Origin: Anaerolineae bacterium
Lineage (GTDB): Bacteria; Chloroflexota; Anaerolineae; B4-G1; SLSP01
Reading direction: 5' to 3'
Assembly: GCA_018055515.1 (NCBI GenBank)
Contig: JAGPHL010000003.1
Coordinates: forward strand, 3,489-34,532
DNA: 31,044 nucleotides
Of this stretch, positions 1 through 7,056 are shown piece after piece. The number at the start of each line of letters is the position of its first letter. Positions within the stretch are counted from its first letter, which is position 1. The notes beneath the pieces were generated by a model, which saw only the letters and a program-made list of their open reading frames with translations, made no database searches and was not told where the DNA came from. A program made the position numbers and the translations under genes.

Positions 1-1208
1 TCAGACGGCAGCAGCTCCAGGGCTGCGCGCAGGGCCTCGTCCAGGCTGGCCGGGGTGAGCAGCACCTGCCGCACGAGTGACGGGGGCATTTCGGAGACCA
101 GCCACACGCCGCGCAAGCGCCTCACGTCGCGGGCGAGGAGCAGCGCCTTGTGCGGTCCCACCCGGAAGCCCTCCTGTTCGAAGCGCGCGAAGACTTCGGG
201 AATGGAGCGGGGACCGTGATCCAGCATCCACTGCTCGTACTCCCGGCTGCCGAGGCCTTCGGGGCAGGCAGCGACCAGGATGATTAGCCCCTGCTCCTTT
301 ACCGCCAGCGAGGCGTGCGCCAGGGCCTTCTGCGCCTGGTAGAGGTTGAGGTCCTTGGGATGACCGCCGGCCGCGACGATGACGAGATCGTAGGGGGCGA
401 CGACAGCGACCTCGAAGATGGCGCGCGCGAGGGGCATGGCGCTTTCCATCACAGCGCGCGGCGCGCCCGCGACGGCGTGCGCCAGGGCTTTTTCTGGCGT
501 GAGGACGGCGTTGAGCGCGAAATGAATCCCCGCCAGCTGCCCGATTTCCTCGACGTCCTGGCGCATGGGATTGTCGGCGTAGCTGCAGGGACGCGCTCGC
601 GGGTCACGCAGCAGGGCGTGATTGGCGTTGATGGTGGCGCGCCCTCCCAGCCCGATCGCGGCGCTCTTGGCTCCGCCGGAAAAGCCCTGGAACTGATGCG
701 GCTCGACGTTGCCCACGACGAGGCGCAGTTCCGCTGCGACAAAATGCCGATTCATCCAGACGGGGGTGCCGCGCTGCGTCTGTCCCAGGTAACGCAGATT
801 GGCCTCGTCATCGCAGTCGTGGGAGCGCACGGGATAGCGCGCTATGATGGCAGCCGGCAGCACGCGCTCGAACTCTTCCGCTGCCAGGGGAGCGTGAGCG
901 CCGGTGGCAATCAACAGGGTGATCGCCGCCGGCGGCAGTCCCAACGCCTCCAGGCGCGCCAGCAACGGGGGGAGCAGCAGGTCATGGGGCACCGGACGGG
1001 TCTTGTCATTGATGGCGATGGCCGCGGAGCGCGCGCCCCGAAAATCCTCCAACCGCACGCCGCCGACGGGGGCCGCGAGCGCCGCTATGACGGCGCCTGC
1101 GGGGTCGTGCGCCGCGGCGACCGGCGCCGGCGCGATCCAGTCTGCCTGCCAGGGTGGGGGCAGCTCCAGCTGCAGGTGGCCCTGGCCGTAAGGCAGGCTG
1201 AATTTCAT
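1..1208 (-). CDS. larA: Lactate racemase (LarA) family protein, C-terminus cut by window edge
   Basis: LarA enzymes are nickel-dependent 2-hydroxyacid racemases or epimerases that use a covalently bound nickel-pincer nucleotide. The reading frame is open from the ATG at 1208 to the left edge, giving about 402 residues of a family usually near 420-430, so only a short C-terminal piece is missing. Visible motifs are NDKTRPVP (residues 67-74), ATGAHAP around His105, EPHQ with His171, GGAK with Lys181 and NANH with His197. These match the known LarA set His108, His174, Lys184 and His200 with a constant offset of three, so both catalytic histidines, the cofactor-linking lysine and the nickel ligand appear present. 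GGHPKD lies further on. The start overlaps the stop of the HIT gene in an ATGA, which implies translational coupling. LarB, LarC and LarE are not in the window. The substrate may differ from lactate, since many LarA homologues act on other hydroxyacids. Confidence 0.88.
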   Translation of the reverse strand, partial: MKFSLPYGQGHLQLELPPPWQADWIAPAPVAAAHDPAGAVIAALAAPVGGVRLEDFRGARSAAIAINDKTRPVPHDLLLPPLLARLEALGLPPAAITLLIATGAHAPLAAEEFERVLPAAIIARYPVRSHDCDDEANLRYLGQTQRGTPVWMNRHFVAAELRLVVGNVEPHQFQGFSGGAKSAAIGLGGRATINANHALLRDPRARPCSYADNPMRQDVEEIGQLAGIHFALNAVLTPEKALAHAVAGAPRAVMESAMPLARAIFEVAVVAPYDLVIVAAGGHPKDLNLYQAQKALAHASLAVKEQGLIILVAACPEGLGSREYEQWMLDHGPRSIPEVFARFEQEGFRVGPHKALLLARDVRRLRGVWLVSEMPPSLVRQVLLTPASLDEALRAALELLPS

Positions 1209-1894
1209 GCGCGGGCCTCACTTCGCCCGGCCTGTCCCTCGAGCAGCGCTTGCAGCCGGGCGGCCTGACGATTCAGCTGCTCCCGATCCGCCTCGCGGGG
1301 ATAGTAATGGGGGAAGCGAAACCCGAAGCCATCGCCGTGGAAGCGCGGCAGGACATGCAAATGCACGTGGAAGATGTCCTGGCCGGCGGCGCCGCCGTTG
1401 GCGAGGAACAGGTTGAAGGCGTCGCATCCCAGCTCGGAGGCCAGCAGGGCTGTTCCCAAGCGTTGCGCCAGCTCCATCAGGTGCGCCGCGACCGCCGGTT
1501 CGACGGCGTCAAGCGTGGGGGTGTGCGCGACGGGGATGATGAGCAGGTGCCCCGGTGTGACCGGGTACAGATCCATGAAGGCGGCGATGGCCGCATCGCG
1601 GTAGATGAAACTGGCCGGGGCGGCGCCCTCCAAGATGGCGCAGAAGATGCAAGGGTCCGTGCCGGAAGCGCAGCGTTGCAACAGCGCCTCCGCGCGGGCA
1701 ACGCGCTCCGGCGTGTCTTCCTCCCAGCGGGCCTCGCGCAGCATTCCCGCCGTGCGAGGGGAGAGCAGCGCCAGCACGCGCTCGACCGCGGTGGGGGTGC
1801 AACGACGCAGGAACGCGGTCAGATCATGGGTGCGGACGCGGCTCAGGAACAGGCGCAGGGTATCGTCGCTGTAGGTTTCAAGGGTCACGGGCAT
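1205..1894 (-). CDS. HIT-family nucleotide-binding protein with an extra N-terminal helical domain
   Basis: This is a 229-residue protein. The C-terminal part (about 80-200) is a HIT domain with CIFC at 82-85, the PVTPGHLLIIP strand region, and the histidine triad HVHLHV at 176-181. HIT proteins hydrolyse or transfer nucleotide phosphates on substrates such as AMP-lysine, Ap4A or ADP-sugars; the substrate here cannot be read from sequence. Common HIT proteins are only 110-150 residues long. The extra N-terminal 80 residues are predicted helical, and residues 40-77 resemble the C-terminal helical repeat of the flagellar switch protein FliG by eye only. The ATG at 1894 was chosen because GGGAGGGAG lies just upstream; an in-frame ATG at 1951 lacks such a site. 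The stop overlaps the start of larA. The upstream neighbour ends 115 bases away. Confidence 0.87.
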   Translation of the reverse strand: MPVTLETYSDDTLRLFLSRVRTHDLTAFLRRCTPTAVERVLALLSPRTAGMLREARWEEDTPERVARAEALLQRCASGTDPCIFCAILEGAAPASFIYRDAAIAAFMDLYPVTPGHLLIIPVAHTPTLDAVEPAVAAHLMELAQRLGTALLASELGCDAFNLFLANGGAAGQDIFHVHLHVLPRFHGDGFGFRFPHYYPREADREQLNRQAARLQALLEGQAGRSEARA

Positions 1895-2009
1895 GGTCTG
1901 AGTGTTCTCCCTCCCTGTGGGGACATCATCGGGAATTGGAAAGCGCCGCATTAGCTTCGACACCTCTCGAAATAAAAATTGCGCCCTGGGTGGATTTGCG
2001 GCTGACGTC

Positions 2010-3887
2010 TCAGGGCCTGTAACACAGCACCAGGGTGACGTCGAGTTCGTCCTCGAACGTCTGTCCCTGGAAGGACGCCGGCGCCTCCTCCGGACGGAGC
2101 ACTTCCCCGCTGACCGATTGTTCGAAGACGACGGTGATTTGCTGCGGGGTCTCGGCATAGTTGACCAGATGCAGCTGCCGGGTGTTCCCCTGCAGCCAGT
2201 GTTCGACGAGCACCGGCGCGGCGGCGGTGACGCGCGGCCCGGGGAGGGGTCCCAGCGCGGAAAGCAATGCCGTCTGCCGTGTGACCGAGGGGATTCCGAA
2301 GGCCATGCTGCGCGGGATGAAGTGCTTTTGGGTGAGCCCCAGGCGATCCACCAGCCGCCGCGCCCATCGCCGCTTGAAATAGGCGCGGAAGAGCGCTTCG
2401 GTCAGGCTCGCGTAGAGGCGCCGGATGACGGGATGGCGGGCCACGAAGGAGGGCGTAGGACGAACCCAGCCGGGCAGCGCGGCCAGGGACACGACCCGCA
2501 CGGTGTCAGGGACGCGCAGGTCGTGCGGCAGCGGCGCGCTGTGCAGGAGCACGCTCAGCGCGCTCAGGTCGTCTTCGGGGGTGACAACGCGCCAGGGCAC
2601 GCGCTGCATGAGTAACGCCTGTCCTGCGCTGAAGTAAAGCGGCGCGACGCGGTCCCAGCGCTGCCATAGCGCATCGCCGGGATACAACAGTCCCACGGGC
2701 GCCAGGTTCTGGCGCTCTGTGTAACGCGGGGCCATTTCAATAAGCCAGCGGTGCATCGCGCCGATGGCTTCCCGCTGCGGGGCGTATTTCTCGGCGGTGA
2801 GCAGGGTGAAGGTCCCATCCGCTTCGACGAACTCCGTTCCCTTGACTACCATGGAGGCGCCACCGGCGGCGGCTTCGGCGATGGCTTGCTGATAGCGGCG
2901 CGGCGCGTAGACCTGGTCGAAGCCGATGCCCTGATCGTACGGCTCCACGCTCAAGTGCGTGTCTCCGATGAGGGCGCGAGCGGTGCGGAGGGTGAGCGCG
3001 TTGTTGATCAGCTCGGCCGCTTCGGGACGCCAGTGCACCAGCCCATAATCCTCGATCATCACCACGTCTTGCACGCGCGCGAGTCCTGCCAGGTCAATGC
3101 CGTAGGTGACGAAGCTGGGGCGCATCACCGCGTCGAAGTCGTTGGCGCTGATGAGGATGGCGGGATTGAGCTGCCGCGCGTGATCTGCCAGTTCGGCCAG
3201 TGTCGCGGTTACCTGATCGGCGCGCCAGCGCAGGTAGACCCGCGACGCCTCATCGGTCTCGGGCGCCAGGGCTCGCGGGATCTCGATGCCGGTGGCAGCG
3301 CGGAAGGCAGCGCGACAGCGTTCACAGTAGCAGCCAGCGCCGCCTAACCAGGCGCCAGCGCTGTGTTGCGGCGCCATGCCGTACCAGGGATTGTCAAAGA
3401 ACACGCCATCGGCGCCGGCCGCGATCACGCCCTCGACCATCTCGTGGAGGTGCGCGCGCCAGTCGGGATGGCGCCAGCAGGTCATGTAGCGCCCGGTGTA
3501 GTAGGGGAAGGGGCGTCCGCGCGGATCGCGCGCGTACCAATCGCGCTCCAGGTAGCTGCCAGCATAGACGTAATTCGAGGTCTGGATGTAGCCAAAGACC
3601 CGCGCCCCGGCGCTCTGGTACACCTGGGCCGCCTGACGAAAGGCCTCCCAATCCTGGGCTTCGATCTCAGGCGGAAATCCCCAGTCGTAGGTGAGGTAGA
3701 TCCAATTGCAGCGCGCCTCCTGGACGATGCGCACGGCGCCCTGCAGCGCGTGGGCTTCCTCGTGCACGGCCTCGTTGACGGGGGCGTTCATGAATTTGAG
3801 GCGATTCATGCGGATCGTCCCCGGTCCTGCCCACAGGTACACGGGCCGATGGGTGCCGACAGCCAGGGGAGGGGTTGAATTGCGCAT
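2010..3887 (-). CDS. Glycoside-hydrolase-like TIM-barrel protein
   Basis: This is a 625-residue soluble protein with no obvious signal peptide. Residues 1-330 look like a (beta/alpha)8 barrel of the kind seen in GH-like proteins of unassigned activity. Supporting stretches are a YLTYDWGFPPEIEAQDW region, HPDWRAHLHEMVEGVIAAG, then GADGVFFDNPW, where an Asp follows a beta strand as catalytic acids do in such barrels. A CYCERC cysteine cluster follows. A Rossmann-like region (about 400-470), in the position of the beta-galactosidase trimerisation-type domain of related proteins, comes next, then a small C-terminal beta domain. The start at 3887 is supported by GAAGGAG eight bases upstream; the open frame continues to 4181 but runs through a tandem repeat. 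Substrate and true hydrolase activity are unknown. It sits between add and the HIT gene in the same direction. Confidence 0.75.
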   Translation of the reverse strand: MRNSTPPLAVGTHRPVYLWAGPGTIRMNRLKFMNAPVNEAVHEEAHALQGAVRIVQEARCNWIYLTYDWGFPPEIEAQDWEAFRQAAQVYQSAGARVFGYIQTSNYVYAGSYLERDWYARDPRGRPFPYYTGRYMTCWRHPDWRAHLHEMVEGVIAAGADGVFFDNPWYGMAPQHSAGAWLGGAGCYCERCRAAFRAATGIEIPRALAPETDEASRVYLRWRADQVTATLAELADHARQLNPAILISANDFDAVMRPSFVTYGIDLAGLARVQDVVMIEDYGLVHWRPEAAELINNALTLRTARALIGDTHLSVEPYDQGIGFDQVYAPRRYQQAIAEAAAGGASMVVKGTEFVEADGTFTLLTAEKYAPQREAIGAMHRWLIEMAPRYTERQNLAPVGLLYPGDALWQRWDRVAPLYFSAGQALLMQRVPWRVVTPEDDLSALSVLLHSAPLPHDLRVPDTVRVVSLAALPGWVRPTPSFVARHPVIRRLYASLTEALFRAYFKRRWARRLVDRLGLTQKHFIPRSMAFGIPSVTRQTALLSALGPLPGPRVTAAAPVLVEHWLQGNTRQLHLVNYAETPQQITVVFEQSVSGEVLRPEEAPASFQGQTFEDELDVTLVLCYRP

Positions 3888-3903
3888 GGCGTGCTCCTTC
3901 AAA

Positions 3904-3959
3904 AATGCGTAATGCGTGATGCGTAATCCGTAATGCGTAATGCGTAATGCGTAATGCGT
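3904..3959 (+). repeat. Tandem heptamer array, AATGCGT x 8
   Basis: Eight consecutive seven-base units read AATGCGT on the plus strand, with two variants (GATGCGT and AATCCGT). Read toward the downstream gene at 3887 the unit is GCATTAC. The array ends 16 bases before that start codon, next to its ribosome-binding site. It belongs to the same repeat family as the arrays at 17749-17797 and 29841-29900. It resembles the short tandemly repeated heptamers known from cyanobacteria. The rest of the 133-base gap (3960-4020) holds nothing I recognise. Confidence 0.93.
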
Positions 3960-4020
3960 AAGTGATCTTCTCAGCAAATAGAATCCGTGCTCAGGTGCCC
4001 ACGTTCGCCCGTGTCCCCAT

Positions 4021-5136
4021 TTACAGGAATTCTTCGAGCGCTTCGGGATAGCCGGCAAGTTCCTCTCGGAAGCGCGCCCGCAGTCCTTCGCGCTCCTCGT
4101 CGGGGATGAAGGCAGCCTCGATGGCGTTGCGCAGCGCTCGGAAAATGAGGCGCCTGGGCAGCCCGATGGCTTTGATGGCAACCAGGTATTCGTCGCTCAG
4201 CGTCGTGTCGCTCACGCTGGGATCATCCGTGTTGATGGTCACCCTCAGTCGCAGCCCGAACAGGTCAATCAGCGGATGCACGGTCAAGCCGGGCACGGCC
4301 CCGGTCTGGAAGTTGCTGGTAGGGCAGACCTCCAGGGCGATTTTGCGCCGATAGAGCAGCTGCACCACCTCTGAATTTTCGACGGCGCGGATGCCGTGTC
4401 CGATGCGTTCGGCGCCCAGCAGGGTGACCGCGTCGTAGACGCTCGCCGCGCCGCTCGCTTCGCCGGCATGGACGGTGATGTGCAGGCCCGCCGCCCGCGC
4501 GCGCTGAAAGGGCTTCTCGAAGCGGTGCGCCGGATAGTTGAGCTCGTCGCCTGCCAGGTCAATGCCCCGCACCAACGGGCCATGAAAGGCGATTGCCAGA
4601 TCCACAATTTCCTCGGCCACGTGCAGTGATTCCTCGCGGCCAATCTGCAGAATCAGGCAGGTGCGGATGTCGTTGTGTTTCTGGCTCTCCGCGGCGGCTT
4701 CGGTCACCCAGCTCACCACATCGCCGAGCGAGAAGCTTTGCGCCCGCGACAGGGCCACCGGATTGAAACGCAGCTCCAGATACCGGATGTTGTCGGCAAC
4801 GGCGTCAAGGAGCGCTTCCTGGGTGATGCGCTGCACTGCTTCCTTGGAAGTGTAGAAGCGCCGCAGCAGTTTGAATTTCTCCAGGAAGCGATGAAAGTCC
4901 GGATAATCATCGGTGACCTGCACGTAAGGACGCAGCTGTTCGACGTCGTAGCTGGGCAGGTCAATGCCGTGCTCCATGGCGATCTCCGCCAGCGTTTGTA
5001 GTCGCAGCGAGCCTTCCAGATGCCGATGTAAATCTATTTTGGGAAGTTTGCGCGCCCATACCCGCATTAATTTCTGCGAATCCGGCTCGTGTTGCAATAT
5101 ATTTCTTGCAGTCATTGGATGTGTTAGCATGGTCAT
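4021..5136 (-). CDS. add: Adenosine deaminase
   Basis: This cytoplasmic enzyme hydrolyses adenosine or deoxyadenosine to inosine plus ammonia in purine salvage. The 371-residue length fits the family. All family signatures are visible: PKIDLHRHLEGS (zinc-binding HxH), HAGE (zinc ligand and catalytic Glu), ERIGHG, EVCPTSN and NTDDP (zinc-ligand Asp). The related 6-aminodeoxyfutalosine deaminases are close homologues, so that menaquinone role cannot be excluded, but no futalosine genes are present here. The ATG at 5136 has AGGAG eight bases upstream; another in-frame ATG at 5130 has poorer spacing. The gene follows the two small membrane proteins after 22 bases, so it is probably cotranscribed with the KaiC-like module. 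Confidence 0.93.
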   Translation of the reverse strand: MTMLTHPMTARNILQHEPDSQKLMRVWARKLPKIDLHRHLEGSLRLQTLAEIAMEHGIDLPSYDVEQLRPYVQVTDDYPDFHRFLEKFKLLRRFYTSKEAVQRITQEALLDAVADNIRYLELRFNPVALSRAQSFSLGDVVSWVTEAAAESQKHNDIRTCLILQIGREESLHVAEEIVDLAIAFHGPLVRGIDLAGDELNYPAHRFEKPFQRARAAGLHITVHAGEASGAASVYDAVTLLGAERIGHGIRAVENSEVVQLLYRRKIALEVCPTSNFQTGAVPGLTVHPLIDLFGLRLRVTINTDDPSVSDTTLSDEYLVAIKAIGLPRRLIFRALRNAIEAAFIPDEEREGLRARFREELAGYPEALEEFL

Positions 5137-5158
5137 GGCGGCAGCTCCTGGAAATACC

Positions 5159-5494
5159 CTAACGCTGTTTGGCGAGCCAGCCCCAGTACTTGAGGGCGAT
5201 GAAGCTGTTGATGCCCATCCCCAAAGCCAGGGGCAAGTGCAACGTCAGCAGACTGAAGGTCGGCGTCAAATAGGTCCCGGGCCGGCCGGCGAGCGCTGCA
5301 CTACTGATGAAAATATAGCTGAGGGTGGCTGCAGCAATGAACGCATTTCCAAGATCGAACCAACGGTAATAGGGCGGCATTTTGGTCACGGCTCCCATCC
5401 GTTGGCTGAGCATCCGTAGCAAGTAGCCTACATACAAAATGCCGGCGAAGATGGGCAGCGCCAGGTGTGAGGTCAGGATCTGACTATCCGTCAT
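5159..5494 (-). CDS. Small three-helix membrane protein of unknown function
   Basis: This is a 111-residue protein with three hydrophobic segments at about residues 10-30, 50-70 and 80-104. A conserved-looking PYYRWFDLGN loop lies before the second helix and a basic KQR end follows the third. I do not recognise the family. The ATG at 5494 overlaps the stop codon of the preceding small membrane gene in an ATGA, so translation is coupled and the two products are probably made in equal amounts; a longer open frame exists upstream but would overlap that gene extensively. The pair follows the winged-helix and KaiC-like genes, which suggests a membrane partner of that ATPase, though this is inference from position only. 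Confidence 0.8.
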   Translation of the reverse strand: MTDSQILTSHLALPIFAGILYVGYLLRMLSQRMGAVTKMPPYYRWFDLGNAFIAAATLSYIFISSAALAGRPGTYLTPTFSLLTLHLPLALGMGINSFIALKYWGWLAKQR

Positions 5495-5802
5495 GAGCGC
5501 GGCCCTCGTAACATCTGATCGTGTAACAGGCTGCTCAGGAGTACCAGGACGATGCCGGCGAGACACAGGAACCCATTGGCCAGCGGGTCGCCGGTAAAGT
5601 CGGGCCAGGCTGTGACAAAGGGGATGCGGATCACGTAGATGAGGGCTCCCAACGTCGTCAAGAGGATCGGGACGCTGTAGAGGCGATAATGCGTAGGGGA
5701 ATCGGAGCTGCGCTCAAAGAAGCGCGCGATACCCATCAGGATCAGTTGCAACAGTAAGATGCCACACCAACCGATAATTGCCAGGAGCAGGCGCAGGATC
5801 AT
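5491..5802 (-). CDS. Small membrane protein of unknown function
   Basis: This is a 103-residue protein with an N-terminal hydrophobic helix (residues 2-27) followed by basic/acidic FFERSSDSP. Further helices lie at about 42-62 and 75-93, with a charged RGPRS end. It is about the same size as the next gene and also has three hydrophobic segments, so the two may form a paired membrane complex. No known family is recognised. The ATG at 5802 has GGAGACGGGAGA upstream. It begins 27 bases after the KaiC-like gene. Confidence 0.8.
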   Translation of the reverse strand: MILRLLLAIIGWCGILLLQLILMGIARFFERSSDSPTHYRLYSVPILLTTLGALIYVIRIPFVTAWPDFTGDPLANGFLCLAGIVLVLLSSLLHDQMLRGPRS

Positions 5803-5829
5803 GGCGGTTCTCCCGTCTCCTCAGCGAAC

Positions 5830-6612
5830 CTATCCGCGTCGCACAAAGGCCTTGATGAACGACTCCGCCATATACTGCGGGGTGCCGCTCAGAATGCCCT
5901 CACGCCCCTTGAATGGCGCTTGGACCACCAGCCCATCGGGGCCAATATCGAATTGCCGGATATGCGTGTCGTGCGCGCTGCCGCGCATTTTGAGCACGAT
6001 GATGGCGCGGTGAATAGCGCTTTCGATTTCCACGTAGCGCAGCATAATATATGAATCTACCAGGAAGCTCATGCTCTCTTCGGTCTCATCGTTGGGATGG
6101 GGCTCGTCGCCCAACAGCACGTAGGCCTCACGGGTGAGAAGCGCTGTCAGGCCCTCGCGGCGGAGCGCGTTCAGAAAACCGTGCAGCAGATTGCGCAGCT
6201 CCACCGGGTCGTCCGTCAGGCGTTCGAATTGCGAGATGCTGTCTACCAGGATGCGCTTCACGCCCATGCTGTTGACCAGGCCGGAAATGCGCCCGTTGAT
6301 GCGTTCGAGGTCTGCCTTGGTGACTTCCGGGCTGCTCATGATGACCTGCAACAGCCGGCGCTGCTCCAGGTCCCGAAAATCCCAGCCGAAACCTGCGGCG
6401 TCCCGATAATACTGCTCCGGGAATTGCTCAAAAGTGAGGATCAATCCCGGCTCGCCATGCGTGGCCCCATAATGGATGAACTGCATGCCCAGGGTAGTCT
6501 TGCCACAGCCGGGCGCGCCTTCGACGAGATTGGCCGTCCGCGGCAGGAAGCCTCCGCCGAGCATCTGATCGAGTCCCGGCACACCGGTGAGGGCACGTTC
6601 TTCAGATGGCAT
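5830..6612 (-). CDS. KaiC-like single-domain RecA-fold ATPase
   Basis: This is a 260-residue cytoplasmic ATPase of the KaiC/RadA-like group. The start has the typical TGVPGLDQMLGGGF entry. Walker A is GAPGCGKTT at residues 32-40. LTFEQ at 59-63 holds the catalytic glutamate, but the second Glu of the usual FEE pair is replaced by Gln63. Walker B is RILVDSIS with Asp124. The late VLKMRGSAHDTHIR stretch (207-219) is a typical KaiC-family interface motif. Cyanobacterial KaiC has two such domains; this protein has one, like archaeal KaiC-type signalling ATPases. There is no KaiA or KaiB, so a circadian role is not implied. It lies 30 bases after a winged-helix gene and 27 before two membrane genes. 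It may act as an ATP-dependent signalling switch for those partners; that is inference. Confidence 0.9.
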   Translation of the reverse strand: MPSEERALTGVPGLDQMLGGGFLPRTANLVEGAPGCGKTTLGMQFIHYGATHGEPGLILTFEQFPEQYYRDAAGFGWDFRDLEQRRLLQVIMSSPEVTKADLERINGRISGLVNSMGVKRILVDSISQFERLTDDPVELRNLLHGFLNALRREGLTALLTREAYVLLGDEPHPNDETEESMSFLVDSYIMLRYVEIESAIHRAIIVLKMRGSAHDTHIRQFDIGPDGLVVQAPFKGREGILSGTPQYMAESFIKAFVRRG

Positions 6613-6642
6613 GACTTGCTTCCCCCTTCACGGACGCCCCTT

Positions 6643-7017
6643 TCAGTAGCTGCCTTTGATGACGTGATAGATGGCGCGAATGCGGAATTGCCGGTCCTCG
6701 CTGGCCTGGATGAAGCGGGTGAGCCTGTCGCGGAGTTCCGGGTCCGCCGAAAGGGCGTAGACTACGAGCGCCCCCATGTGGGTTTCTTCCAGCAGGCCGC
6801 GTTCCGCGAGCTCCGCCAGCTCCTGCCCCACCGTCTCCTGATTGCGCCCTGCGTAGCGTGCGATGTTGTCTACCGTGTCAATGGTGTGCGGATTGTTGAA
6901 GAAGAAGCGCATCAGATCCCATTTGATGAACGAATCCACGTATTGGTTTAGAAAATCCAGCAGGGCTGGATCAATGTCCCCGGTATAGGCGCGGTTGGCC
7001 AGACTGTCTTTTTCCAT
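6643..7017 (-). CDS. Winged-helix regulatory protein
   Basis: This is a 124-residue protein. Residues 30-95 read as a winged helix-turn-helix: a KWDLMRFFFNNP entry helix, DNIARYAGRNQETVGQELAELAERGLL as the helix-turn-helix, and a short beta wing ending in VVYALS. The tail (95-124) is a helix rich in Arg and acidic residues. It probably binds DNA, or, as in some KaiC neighbours, acts as a protein-binding wHTH. The ATG at 7017 has GGAG upstream. It lies 39 bases after secA and 30 before the KaiC-like gene in the same direction. The pairing suggests it senses or transmits the state of that ATPase, but the target is unknown. Confidence 0.8.
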   Translation of the reverse strand: MEKDSLANRAYTGDIDPALLDFLNQYVDSFIKWDLMRFFFNNPHTIDTVDNIARYAGRNQETVGQELAELAERGLLEETHMGALVVYALSADPELRDRLTRFIQASEDRQFRIRAIYHVIKGSY

Positions 7018-7056
7018 GGCTACTGCTTCTCCGGTTCCGTCGGACCTGGCTACAGG

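Noticed and set aside
315..1268. Long plus-strand open frame of 317 codons
   Set aside because: It is the antisense shadow of larA, whose motifs are unambiguous.
1955..1971. Small TTCGA/TCGAA inverted repeat upstream of the HIT gene
   Set aside because: Five base pairs only, with no matching promoter; likely by chance.
3904..3959. CRISPR array
   Set aside because: Units are seven bases with no spacers; it is a simple tandem repeat.
5830..6612. A true circadian KaiC
   Set aside because: Only one ATPase domain and no kaiA or kaiB; single-domain KaiC-like ATPases are widespread outside clock systems.
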